In this document: piece after piece, positions 1-10,605 of the stretch | Layout: every line of letters begins with the position of its first letter | Numbering within the stretch: the first letter of the stretch is position 1 | Assembly: GCA_020284085.1 (NCBI GenBank) | Contig: JACEVL010000992.1 | Location: 40,149-104,148, forward strand | DNA from: Aporrectodea caliginosa | Lineage: Eukaryota > Annelida > Clitellata > Crassiclitellata > Lumbricidae | Reading direction: 5' to 3' | Length of the DNA: 64,000 nucleotides | Notes under the pieces: model-generated | The model's input: the letters and a program-made list of their open reading frames with translations, nothing else | Databases searched by the model: none | What the model was told of the DNA's origin: nothing | Position numbers and translations under genes: made by a program

Positions 1-183
1 GTTTTTCATATAAAATTGCTGTTCATAGGGGGGAAATATCTGGGGTTTTATCCTATTGAAACGCCCGGGGGAAAAATCCAGGGGAAATGGCGGGAGGAAT
101 TGTCTGAGGAGAATTGTCCAGGGGAAATTGTCCGGATACCCTCTGCGCTAGCCTATGTGATGTTAAATGTCATTACGAACGAA
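1..183. repeat. Left flank with degenerate G-rich direct repeats
   Basis: This stretch carries repeated motifs of the form GGGGAAATTGTCC / GAGGAGAATTGTCC between 60 and 135. Its right end (about 150-183) matches the copy at 29655-29695, so it belongs to a dispersed repeat. The open frame over it starts with TTG and resembles no protein. Confidence 0.4.
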
Positions 184-257
184 CAGGGCCTATTTTAAAG
201 AATTTTTCACCAAGCACGTCCCCCCCCTAAGAAAAAATTGTGAAATTGCAAATGCCT

Positions 258-415
258 GTTTATTAATAACTAAATGCTTTAGCACATCTATCACACTTGT
301 AAGGTCTTTCTCCAGTATGAGTTTGATTATGCGTTTCTAGCTTATATTAATAAGTAAATGGTTTAGCACATCTATCACACTTGTAAGGTCTCTCTCCAGT
401 ATGAGTTAGATTATG
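258..415 (-). pseudogene. Decayed C2H2 zinc-finger units inside the hAT element
   Basis: On the minus strand two 84-bp units translate to classic Kruppel-type C2H2 finger sequence, with the linker THTGERPYKCDRCAK occurring twice. The spacing C-x2-C-x12-H-x3-H is correct in the first unit. Both units carry an in-frame TAA right after the FTY/FSY position, so the finger cannot be read through. The units lie within the transposon, in the same orientation as and downstream of the transposase stop codon. They look like a captured fragment of a host zinc-finger gene, though the second unit could have arisen by local duplication. Confidence 0.75.
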
Positions 416-698
416 AAAATTTTCAAATTAGCTGAAAACTTGAAATGAGTCAAACGACATGATAATTTGATATTGAATTTGATAACATTCCAATTTTTGC
501 ATGAACCAAATAGTTTCTTATACAATTCTAACACTGTCATTATAATTATTAGTTACGAAATGGACGACACATGTCTTAACAGTATCATTGATCATGGGTC
601 AAATCTTCAAGACAAAGGCAAAGTTTATAGCTAAGCTAACAGACTAACAGTTACTGGCGCCGTCTTGCGGCTGGTCAGTTTGAGTCGCAGTCAGATAA

Positions 699-3600
699 TT
701 AAAACACGTCCTTGAACCATTCCTGGGATTTGGCCTTCACAGTTGGTCGCGAACGTCGGTTACAAGCTTGTAACCATGCTCGCAGTGCTGGGCGTACATC
801 AAATTTTGATGTAACCGGCATATTCATTCGGACATGTAAATGTGCATCAACTGTCTCTGCATTGAGGCTGCTTCTATCATCATCCTTCATGAGATTGTAT
901 GCACTAACAAGTCTCTCCACGTCACATGAATGAGGCTTTGCTGCGAGTAGTCTGGCGACAGCTACAGAAACAGAACGCCAGTCTGCATTAGTCAGACTGA
1001 TCTTAAGGAAATCCTGCAATGTGCTTGTGTTGGACATCTGCGCTTTCTTTGCAGCGTTCACCAGCTCTCCGTAGCTACTGTAGAAGTCACGCTTCGCAAA
1101 GTCTGATGCGAGGCCAGTGTACACCCGTTCAATGTCTTCATCAGATGCATTGCCGTTCAGAAGCATTGGTGGAGAAAGCGCCTGAAACTCCAGTGCATAG
1201 CGAAGATCACTGGCACCTTTGTCAGTTCCGAGTCGACTGGTCAGAAAGTTGCACAGCGAACAAATAATCTCAGTCTTGATGGCATACACATCGCGACCGC
1301 AACTGCTAACGAGAGAGTGCTCTCTCTTACAGTGCCTTAATTGGACGACTGTGAGCTTAACAGTGTCGTAACTCTTGATAACTTCATCGGCTTGTTCCTC
1401 ATTCCCTGTAATTGTTACTTTCTCCTCATATCCACCTGGGTGCGGACGCTGTAATAATTTCCTTAGGTCCTCCACACATTTATCACGATCACTTTCGACG
1501 TCAAACAGAGTCACTTGGTTGCCCTGCAACTTCTTCTGAAATCTAGAGTAGATGTACAGCGCGTCACACAAGATCGCTGCAATGTGAACAGTGTCAGCAT
1601 TAATCCACTTCTTCAGCATGCCATATTCTTCAGCGTCTTTCAGGGAGAAAGTCTGCAGATGTCGCATCATCGGTCTGTAGTTGTCCAGAATGGATGACAG
1701 AAGACTGTTAGAATATTGTGTGAATCTTATGTCGATTACTGATGGATACTGTCTGACTGTGACGCCAAGTTCTTCCGCATGCTTCTTGAATTCCTTTGTT
1801 CTACATGCTGAACTGTTATAGAAACGCGTAACTGCTTTACAGTCATCTATAACACGCCGTGCTTCAGGAACACCTGTAGTCATGTCTTTGAACACTAACT
1901 GAGAACGGTGAACACTGCACCATATTTTGAGGAGAGGGCTAGGGCCCTTACATGGACTTGACGTGTCCTTAGTGGTGTTGTCTTTGCGTTCTTGCTCGAG
2001 CAGTGTCCATAGCGAATGATGTCTTCCAGTATTTTCTGACGCGCCGTCTGTGACAATAGAGGTTGTTTGCTTAAATATCTCTGGCCATGTTGCTCCACAC
2101 TTTGCAGACGCCTTCCTGAGTGCCTCCAATAACCCCTCGCTACCTCGCTTCTCGCTTTCAGCCAAGCCCATGTACCAAGTCTCCATGTCTCCAACCGCCG
2201 TTACAACCTGCGCCATAACATGCTTGTTGTCTATTCGCTGCTTGTCAACAGCACCATCAACTCTGAGAGAAAGCGCAAGGATATCTTTAAATCGGAGTGC
2301 AAATGCCTTACGGTCCGTTTCTGCGATTGTCAGTAGCATGTCGCGATGGCTTGCAGGAGTGACATACTGTAGATCTGTGTCAGTAGGAGAAAACGGAATT
2401 TCAGGGTTGTTCAAGTCTAATCTTTCAGCCATCAATGACGCCACGTATCTAGCTGGAAATGACCACGCAGATAGTGTCCCGCGTTTGGCATCCATGTATA
2501 CCTTAATCATGATTCTTGCTATCTTTTGTTCCAATGCAGTGTTAGCAAATCGCAGTTGTTTCTCCAACACAGTTTCTCCCTCATGTATCCGACCCTCGGC
2601 AAGAGCCTTCTGTTGTCGACTACGTGTCAAACAAGCATTGTGTACTGTCGATCCACAGTGTTCATCATACATCTGCTGCCTGAACACTGCACCATTTGCA
2701 GTGCATATGGCTGGGATCCTTTGACAGTGGATCTTCACCAGATCAGGATGTGCACAACAGATTTTGCAATGCACAATCCTCCTTCTACCAGACCCACCAC
2801 GAGCTTCACTTCTGTACTCTGCCCAATGCTCAGCCTCAACCTTCTGTTTGCGTCCTGACTGATTTTTGCTTGACTGTACAACCCCTTGAAATTCAATTGC
2901 CTCGTGAACCTTTTCCTCAAACTCATCGACTTTCACATCCACCGGTTTACTTCCAGCTGGAGATAGCGAAGCTGTCACACTTATGGTTGACGCTGAACAT
3001 GTTAACTGTGCGGATGTGCTTGACTGCTCTTCGGTTGTGGTACTATTACTAGCTGCAGTACTTGTTGAAATTGAATGACCAGTGCCACATTCGTCATCAG
3101 AAATGTTTGTGTCTGATTCCGCTGTGTGTTGACTATTCTGTTTTTCAATACTTACATAGTGATTTGTGCCAACCAACCCCAGATATATAGCGTAAGACTC
3201 AGTCTCACATGACGATGCTTGAGATGAGGTAGGTAATGTTGCCATATCAATACGCTGTTCCCCCTCCACAGTTAAAATGATGATAGGTCGTCGATACAGA
3301 TTGACTGCTACAGAAAGAATTACACCATCACCCCATGTGCCACATTTCTTCATGTTGTCGATATATACTTGCAATTCCTGCTCTGTCATAGCTCCACTGT
3401 CCAAGATCATCTGCGACTGTGAGTGCGACTGCAGACATTCAACCAGTTCCATGCGTACATCATGAGCAGTTGTCGCTGTCGCTGAGCTTCCGCGTCCAAG
3501 CTGAGTCAACTGTCTGGCGAGTGAACTAAATAAACAGTTTCCATCTGCAGCCACATTGACAACCATCATATTCCTCTGTGCAGCTAATGATTTCAACTTA

Positions 3601-4109
3601 TCCATTTCCGTCAACTGTCTCGGCTCAAACGAATCTGAAATTGCAAAGTACACAAGTATGCCAAAGAATGTTAGATGGTCGAAAAAATGACACCCACTTT
3701 AAAGAACTTGCTTATGCTATAACTCTTACTAAACTACTATTATTGTAGGCTATATATCAGATGCTAGTAGCTTATATCTATTCATAATTACATATCTTCA
3801 ATGATGACACAGAGTCACGGAAGTCCTGAGGGAGACTGAGGGAGACCTTTACCTTTAATATAATACTATATGACAATAATGATATAGACTGTTTGACAGG
3901 TCACTTGGTACAGTTCATCATTTACTTAGCTACATTTATCAATGTAATCGTTTCTTAATTTTTAAGTTAACATACTGCAACAATTTATAATTTTACAGCT
4001 GTGTTGAGGACCAAAGCAACTAACCTGCGTGCGCGTTCCTCTTCGTCATTCGTTTAAACATGGCCTGTATGTCGTTTCCAGGTGACGACGCAACCCGTTT
4101 TTTACTCAT
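699..4109 (-). CDS. OTU-domain / zinc-finger / hAT-family transposase (two exons)
   Basis: Proposed exon 1 is 4109-4025 (28 codons plus one base, ATG start, donor GCAG|GTTAGT). Exon 2 is 3634-699 (acceptor TTTGCAATTTCAG). The junction is in phase and gives a protein of about 1006 residues. If exon 1 is wrong, the first ATG inside exon 2 is at 3605; the longer frame to 3653 begins with GTG. Domains in order: an OTU-type cysteine protease (residues ~50-195; Asp-Gly-Asn-Cys with candidate Cys62, and candidate His187 in TNHYVS); a Ser/Thr-rich linker; a Cys/His-rich zinc-binding region (~290-360, beginning CKICC); then a hAT RNase-H-like core with LRVDGA, VTDGASEN and WCSVHRSQL; and a C-terminal hAT dimerisation region (HSCDVERLVSAYNLM). 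It should act in the nucleus on the TIRs of its own element. An OTU protease fused to a hAT transposase is unusual. Frame and family are well supported; the role of the OTU domain is unknown. Confidence 0.88.
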
Positions 4110-4530
4110 CGTGAAATTCGCAAATGAATGAACTAAAACAACTGAACTGACCGAAAGGCCTAATAGTCCTAATATCGTAATAATAAATGTCAATAAACAA
4201 TTATGAATTATAACGAAAACTCAACTGTAGCCTAAATATTATTTTTACATCAGTCACAAAATTGCGCGTCCCGTTCTCTCGGTGCTGTTTGTAAACAAGT
4301 TTAACGCGCTGCATGACGTCATGAGCCCAAATAGATGTATGGAACGCCGTTCGAACTTTCCTAAAAAAATAAAATATATTGGCGGTGTTTTTTAAAACAA
4401 CTTTAAACAAGTTCAGTAAGTGCCGTGCCAGGCGTGCCTGAGCGATCAAGCACGGACCGTCAATTCCTCAGGCACGTTTTTGTAATCTCAAAGCACGGAC
4501 GTGCCTGTCGGCACGTTAAAATAGGCCCTG

Positions 4531-5875
4531 CGAACGAATATATTACATCAGTTAGCAAAACTATGCACAGTAAGCTGAAAAGAGTTACCAGTGGCGGGCC
4601 CATGCACATATATGGAACCAACCAACTGATTCCCGTCGACAGATGAAGATGGCATGGATTTTCAGAGTTCCTGGGCCAAATTGCGTCGATAGAGTAGAGC
4701 GGTGACAGGTGACAGCGTCCGCAACACACAATGACGCTAAGGACGAGCAGTCATTCACTGCCAGCCGTTGAGACACAGGGAGTACGCCGATAAAGCATTC
4801 GTCGCGTGTCGGTCGGTAGATTAAAGGGCCACCGGTGACTAACTTTCGAGATCATTCGTCGGTCGCCCTCCGCCGAGACGAAAACACACGATTTGCGAAG
4901 AAACTGCCATTTAAACGTATAAAACCTTGGCAAACTGATGAATAACTCCGGAACACAAACCTAGCATCAGAAAACTCCAAGACGTTCAAAGTTACTTGGC
5001 AAATTCTGCATTTAGATCCGTCGAAATGACGCAACGGAGGATACGTCGACCGCCTTGGCCGATGACAAGCGCAGTATAATATGCCCATCATTCTTTGATT
5101 AGCTACACTAAGCACACCATGCGCTTCTTTTTCTTTAAAATTTATGTGTTATTTGCTGGTGTACGCCAACATTCGATTTTTATCTGTGGTACAATGAAAA
5201 TAAAGTTTGAAAACCACAGCCCTAAACGTTGTCGACGCCATAACCGACACCAGAAGCGGAGAGATGTCTGTAATAGCATGTAGGTATGTCGACACTTACT
5301 GCAGGGCCTTTTGAGTACATCGCAAAAGCACTACCTATGCAAACCTAGTGATGTTTAAGTCACGAGAACAGTGTTTAGACAACCAGAAGAGTCACAATTG
5401 GCAGACAAGCACGCAGAACCCAACCGACTAATTTCCATCCAGGGATGAACATTGATACGATGTTCTTTATGCATATAGACCACTTAGCGAAGAAGATAAA
5501 GAAGATGAACGACACCAGTTGAAGAGGCAAGCAGCACACAAATACCACCACCAAGCAATCCCTCATAGACCATGTAGGTCGCTGCTCAGGGCATCCCTCT
5601 GTCACCTGTCCATGGCGGACGACATTCCTCGCAACCAGCAATTTTTCATCGAACACAGGTCCACGGACTTTCTTGACCTTTCCTTGAGTGGGCGAGCTAC
5701 GTTTACGCTCAAGACTTCATCACATTAACGTCACATTAGAAATCCGAATGAACAAACATTGTCCTCCAACTTCGTATTAAATCGGAATTGAGGAATGTGC
5801 GACCATCTTGGCCTCAGCACTTGCGTAGACTCGCGTCGAGTTTCTGTCTTATAATTTTTAGATCAGCTAATTACT
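4531..5875. other. No gene recognised
   Basis: The first ~50 bases continue the dispersed repeat into which the hAT element inserted. I see no convincing exon, RNA gene or transposon terminus in the rest. The open frames present are short, overlap on both strands and mostly start with non-ATG codons. Confidence 0.5.
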
Positions 5876-6318
5876 TTACTGTAAGGTCGTGGATAGAGTC
5901 ACGCCCGACGTGAGCCTATACCTGGGAATAGAATCACGCCCGCCTCGCAATTGGTCAATGCATGTCACATGATTTTGAGTACCTGAAACAAACCGACCGA
6001 CAAACATTCCCGATTGCGGTGGAAGGTTGTTCACCGTATTTTCTAATGACTACCCTAACCCTAACCCTGACCCTAACCGACCCTCACGACGCCTGAACTA
6101 ACCGTAACCGACCCTCACGACGCCTAATCTGACCCTAAGCGATCCCACGAATCCTAACCTGGTCCTAACCGACCCTCAAGATGTCCGCCATTTCGAAATT
6201 TCAAGGGAAGACAACAAGTTCACGTGACAGGCTTTAGCCAATAACGCGACGGGCGTGAATCTAGTACTGGGGTTCCGCTAACGCCCGGGGCGTGAATGGA
6301 TCCACTACGTTACTGTAA
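5876..6318. mobile_element. TIR element (MITE-like) with telomere-like core
   Basis: The ends TTACTGTAAGGTCGTGGAT (5876) and the inverse of a close variant (to 6318) begin an imperfect inverted repeat of about 130 bp. Each arm contains two copies of a TCACGCCCG motif (for example GAATCACGCCCG) and a TGTCAC(A/G)TGA end. The central 120 bases hold CCCTAACCCTAACCCTGACCCTAACC followed by degenerate CCCTAA-like and CGACCCTCACGACGCC repeats. There is no coding frame. The structure fits a non-autonomous TIR element; the superfamily is not clear. Confidence 0.6.
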
Positions 6319-7037
6319 ATAACTAGATGTTAGGTGTGACTCATCATATTAATAATTTATTTTATAATCGTCATTACGACAAAGATCGTCGCCGTCATCA
6401 TTTATTTCTTTTATAATAGATATGATATGAACCACGAGTTGCCTACCTGTTTAGCTTCTTCTATGGTCAGAATATATGTCCAGATGGTGAGAGCAATTTC
6501 TGATGGAGTTATCTGAGGTCGAAAGTCAGTTAACAGCACGATAGAAAAAAGTGTGATATAGGCTATGTAGGAGATCTAAAACGTAGTATATCATTGCATT
6601 TTATGCAAACATTATCATTCTCTATAATTAATAACTAGCGGCTTCAGCTATCAGTATCTGAGTTGTACTTTGCAAAATTTCCCTCCTGGAAAAATACACA
6701 ATTGATACCAGTTAGTAATGCGCCATGGAAGCATTTACCAAAAACTAGCCATGTTTTGGGAACTTTCCCCAGCATACAATGTTTTTACGAACAATCTGTT
6801 CTTCTCTTATTCGACAGATGTCGTCAGTGTCAATCGTCGCTGCATTGGACCATGCACGAATCAAAGGCTATAATAAAGAAAGGCTTAAGTGCATGAATGG
6901 TCCTACTGTGTCTATATTTCAGCTTCAAAACGAAATTAGGAATTACATTATAATTATTTGCATAACTAAAATTATGAAAGACATTAGGAATTATTTTCAG
7001 AACTAAAATCATTTTAATTCTTGTGGTTCTTAAGTTG
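6319..7037. other. No gene recognised
   Basis: AT-rich sequence with only short overlapping frames. No transposon terminus, tRNA-like element or exon with both splice sites was found. Confidence 0.45.
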
Positions 7038-7083
7038 AGATGAATGCGAGTAAAATCACATACGATCCAAACACATAGGCATG
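7038..7083 (-). repeat. Dispersed repeat, inverted partner of 10553-10605
   Basis: The reverse complement matches 10553-10605 at roughly 40 of 46 positions; the shared core is ATTTTACTCGCATTC preceded by GCCTATGTGTTTG. The pair brackets the nested LINE, SINE and hAT cluster in opposite orientations. Confidence 0.5.
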
Positions 7084-7319
7084 GTTGCTGCTGCAGGACA
7101 ATGTTGATGTTGTTCTTTGTGACTTTAGTTTACTGTTCACAAATTTAAATTTCTGCAGTGCAGATGAAACTATGCTTTCTGGAAGTGATTTGTACAACTG
7201 CTCGTGGAATGGCAACATGATCAGCCAGCCATCAGTCGAAATCTCTGCCGACGTTTACTGCGGACGCATTCCTCGAGCGGCATACAGCCAAGGTTTCAGC
7301 CATACGTGACTCTACCTCA

Positions 7320-9352
7320 GCTTCTTCTCTGTCACCGATCACAGGCTTACTGTCCTAAATGAGGTCACTAGACTGGAGTTACGTGAGCTCATTCTAGCCT
7401 CTGCGTCAAAAACCTGTGAACTGGACCCTGTTCCTACATTTCTCGTGCAAGAACTCATAGATGACTTTCTGCCGTTCTTCACTATACGTTGTGCAACCGG
7501 TCGATTCAGGAAACTCATCTTCCATCCTCTCAAAAGCAGTCACTTCTACTTCCAGTCTTGAAGCGATATGGTCTGGACTCAACTCTGGATCCTGAGTGGC
7601 CGAGTGGGTTGGTAGCCCGCTCTCCACGCCGGCGGCCCGGGTTCGATTCCGGGTCGGTCGGTTTATCAGAGATTAATTTCTCGGATCTTTACTGCGGGTG
7701 GCTCGGTCGCAATATAAACGTGGAGTACAATACAATACAATACAACACAATACAACTGGGGCGCGGTGGTGTAGGGGTATGTTCGGTGCCTTGCAGCTGG
7801 AGGGTTGCGGGTTCGAATCCACCTCAAAAAGCCGCCGCGTAGGGACCCTGGGCAAGTCCTTCACTCGCAATTGCTCATGCGCTTCGGCGTGAATCTCCGA
7901 TTCAGCGTCCGCGCAGTAGTCGGGAGCGCCTCTGAATAGGCAATCTGGTAGGGGCGCTATAACAAGTGTTCAAATACAATATACAATACAATACAAAACT
8001 TATCCAGCCAACTACCGACCAATTGCCAATTTTACGTTCTTGTCTAAAATTTTAGAACGCATTGTAGCCAACCAATTAATTGCATATTTAGACATGCATG
8101 AGTTGCTTCCCTTTCAGCAATCGGGTTTCCGGAGGAATCATTCCACAGAGACTCTTTTGGTTCGTCTTCTGTCCGACTTCTATGGCACCATGGACCGTGG
8201 TCAGGTCACACTCTTAGCTCTATTTGACGTTAGTGCCGCTTTTGATTCAGTCGATCATTCTATCTTGCTCCAACGTATCTCTATTTCCTTTGGGTTGGCA
8301 GGCGCCCCTTAGAATGGCTTCGCTCCTTTCTGTCTGAGCGCACTAACTGTGTGGTTGTGGGGTGACAGTGATACTGGGGTCTTCTAGGTCCCGTTGGGTC
8401 CCAGCCCCTTTTTGTGTGCCACAGGGCTCAGTGTTGGGCCCTTTACTGTACATTCTCTACACAGCTGGTATTAGTTCCTTGCTGTCTACTGGTGGCCTCC
8501 TGCACCAACTCTATGCTGATGACGTGCAGGCCTATGTTCACTGCCATGCTGCTGATGCAATTTCTTCTGTATCGTTAATGTCTCATGCCATTGATGCTCT
8601 ATCATCATGGATGGCCTCAAATCGTTTACTTCTGAACCCCTCTAAATAGTCTAAAACCCAATTCATCTGGCTCGGTACCCGCAGACAATTGACATCCATT
8701 GACCTCCACCTACTAGCGGAGACTTTCCCTCATATCTCTTTCTCTCTAACAGTTCGAGACCTCGGAGTCAATTTGGATCAAGAGCTCAATTTCTCACAGC
8801 ATATTAATGCCTTTGTCACTAGAAGACTTGATCAATGCAGTTCGGTACTTGTAGGTCTACCATTGGGGCTAATTGGGCGCCTTGATCGAGTTCTGCGTTC
8901 CGCTGCTCGCCTCATTGGCCACCTGCCTAAATATGCTCCTGTCTCTGCCTATATGCGTGATGTTCTTCACTGGCTCCCTCTTTCTCAGCGCATCTCTTAT
9001 CGAGTTGCTGCACTTGTATGGAGGTGCCTTCTTGGCTGTGCTCCATCCTACTTGTCAGATCTTAGTCGACCTGTCTCTGACCACGCAGCTCGTAGATCTC
9101 TGCGTTTTTCAGAAAGGGGGAGCTTTTGGTCCCGCGAGCTCACACTTTCATTAGACAGCGTCGAGCCTTTTCGATTGTGGGTCCCTCCATCTGGAATGAC
9201 CTCCCCACTAGACTTGCGATTGATGCCTCGGCTAGATTCGCCTGCCTTTTATAAGTATCTCAAATCACACTTTTTAGCCGTGGCTGGGCTGGAAGCGCCT
9301 CTAAGCAGGTTTCTTGAAGAGGCGCTATATAAATTCTCTGAATGAATGAATG
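7320..9352 (+). mobile_element. CR1-like non-LTR retrotransposon (LINE), degenerate
   Basis: Reverse-transcriptase motifs run in order: ELILASASKTCELDPVPTF near 7400, PANYRPIANFTFLSKILE after the SINE (~8000), GFRRNHSTETLLV and LFDVSAAFDSVDHSILL (~8130-8260), FCVPQGSVLGPLLYILY (~8415), QLYADDVQAY, SVRDLGVNLD-like sequence, and the C-terminal LHWLPLSQRISYR and YLSDL signatures of CR1/L2-type elements. Frames are broken at about 7500, 8310, 8650 and 8820. A reverse transcriptase of this kind copies its own RNA at a nicked target. The 3' tail is a GC-rich hairpin followed by (GAAT)n, typical of CR1-like elements. A SINE splits the copy at 7587-7997. Confidence 0.88.
7587..7997 (+). mobile_element. 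Dimeric tRNA-derived SINE (family 1), full-length
   Basis: The element starts GGATCCTGAGTGGCCGAGTGG and has two RNA polymerase III promoter units. The first has box A TGGCCGAGTGGG and box B GGTTCGATTCC; the second has box A GGTGGTGTAGGGGT and box B GGGTTCGAATCC. A (ATACA)n linker separates them. It ends with a tail containing GGGAGCGCCTCTGAATAGG and (ACAAT)n. The same sequence recurs inverted at 45841-46242. It interrupts the LINE reading frame between GLDSTL and YPANYRP, so it inserted after the LINE. The tail matches that of the LINE it landed in. Confidence 0.9.
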
Positions 9353-9486
9353 AATGTGCTGCTCCACATTCACTCAGAATGTACTTCTTTCCAACTATTA
9401 GACAACGAAGACCAATGATAGTATTATTACATCGAGAATGGTGTGCGCAGCGTCTTTTTTAACCGGAGTTTTCCAATGGATTAGCC

Positions 9487-10549
9487 CAGAGGTGGGCAAA
9501 CTTTTGGCACATTGGGCCACATTAAACGCCAAAAAAATTCGGGGGGCCAGATACAAAATTTCAAACTTTTAATAACAGCTAAAATTAAAAAAGTTTACCG
9601 AATTAAAATTAATTGTACTTTTGCTGTAACTTGTGCAATGTAGGCCCTATTTAACTGTGAACATGCATAACAATTTTCTCTTAATCCAGAGTGATTGCGC
9701 TGGTTGCATTCGTTACTTCTGGGCGCTTATATAGCTCACCTTAAACTTACCTACTCAGGGTGTTCCTAGCCCAGCCACGGTTAATGAAAAAAAGACTTCA
9801 GTGATTTATAAAACCCAGTTAGATTGATCAGAGGTAGCAAACGCAGCTCTGATTGTAGGTAATTCCAGATGGAAGGCCTGCTACAATGTCGGACACTGGG
9901 CGGCAGAGATCACCCCTAGAGGTAAGATAGAGCACAGCCGAGGGTGCAGCGTGAAACCAAAGCAGGAATCCGGTATGAGATCCGTTGGGCCACAGGCAGC
10001 AAGTGCAACACATGGCGCATGTAGGCAAAGACAGAGGCGAATTTGGGAATTCGCACAATGAGCCAAGCAGGCGAGCACAGAGCCCGATCTAGTCGCCCTA
10101 TAGAACACCAAGGTGAGGCCAACGAGAGCCGATCAACAGTGGTCAATTCGACTAGTAACGAAAGCATGCACAAGAGCCACTATATAGGGCATCATGAGAA
10201 AGAGCGAGAAGCCACTCGGAGCTGGAGAAGCCGATAATAACGACTTCGAGAGACTAAGTTCACATTCGTATTATCGAGTTCAAATTTAGATCAGCTAACC
10301 GAGATCTTTACTTGGATTTCTTTATCTTCATAGTTGAAAATGTTTGCTCACAGATGTAAGTGGATGCGAATAATACAAACCGGAATAGCAACTAAGTAAG
10401 CACCATGAGGAATTCCTCTTGCGGTCTGAATTTTATGACTTTTTACTTTTCTGAAGAATTGTTTGGACCAGATAAAATGTGTTGGCGGGCCGTATAAAAA
10501 GCGTTGGCGGGCCGGATCTGGCCCGCGGGCCGTAGTTTGCCCACCCCTG
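9487..10549. mobile_element. Non-autonomous hAT element with perfect 8-bp duplication
   Basis: Terminal repeats read CAGAGGTGGGCAAAC (left) and CAGGGGTGGGCAAAC (right, inverse). The 8-bp duplication GATTAGCC is at 9479-9486 and 10550-10557. The GGCCCGCGGGCC-type subterminal sequence is familiar from hAT elements of many animals. No transposase frame is present. An inverted LINE fragment (about 9720-10255) sits inside it. Confidence 0.93.
9720..10255 (-). mobile_element. CR1-like LINE 3' fragment nested in the hAT element
   Basis: On the minus strand it encodes SLASPWCSIGRLDRALCS and YMRHVLHLLPVAQRISYR, which align with the C-terminal part of the LINE at 8880-9050. The LINE 3' tail (CGTGGCTGGGCTAGG then a GC-rich hairpin remnant) lies at 9720-9780. 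5'-truncated and frameshifted, as usual for LINE copies. Confidence 0.8.
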
Positions 10550-10552
10550 GAT

Positions 10553-10605
10553 TAGCCTATGTGTTTGAATCGTGTGTAATTTTACTCGCATTCAGATGCA
10601 AAAGA
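10553..10605 (+). repeat. Dispersed repeat, inverted partner of 7038-7083
   Basis: See the left partner. The first bases overlap the target duplication of the hAT element, so that hAT inserted at the edge of this repeat. Confidence 0.5.

Larger units (their letters stand above)
184..4530 (-). mobile_element. Complete hAT-type DNA transposon encoding an OTU-hAT transposase
   Basis: The element begins CAGGGCCTATTTTAA at 184 and ends with the exact inverse at 4530, a 15-bp perfect terminal inverted repeat. It is flanked by the 8-bp duplication CGAACGAA at 176-183 and 4531-4538. An 8-bp duplication, CA-starting termini and a hAT-fold transposase together are the hallmark of the hAT superfamily. 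A related sequence without the insertion is at about 29655-29720, which independently supports the boundaries. The single gene is on the minus strand (promoter side near 4530). Intact ends, perfect duplication and an open transposase frame suggest recent insertion and possibly an active copy. Confidence 0.93.

Noticed and set aside
2050..2724. 224-codon plus-strand frame inside the transposase gene
   Set aside because: Antisense shadow of the conserved transposase frame.
6050..6080. Chromosome end or telomere
   Set aside because: Only a few CCCTAA units, degenerate, and enclosed by inverted arms of a transposon-like unit.
7600..7860. True tRNA genes (box A and box B present; also at 35640, 35940, 45960-46230, 36582, 57590, 59580)
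   Set aside because: No cloverleaf with a paired acceptor stem; the sequences sit in multicopy SINE bodies or are degraded.
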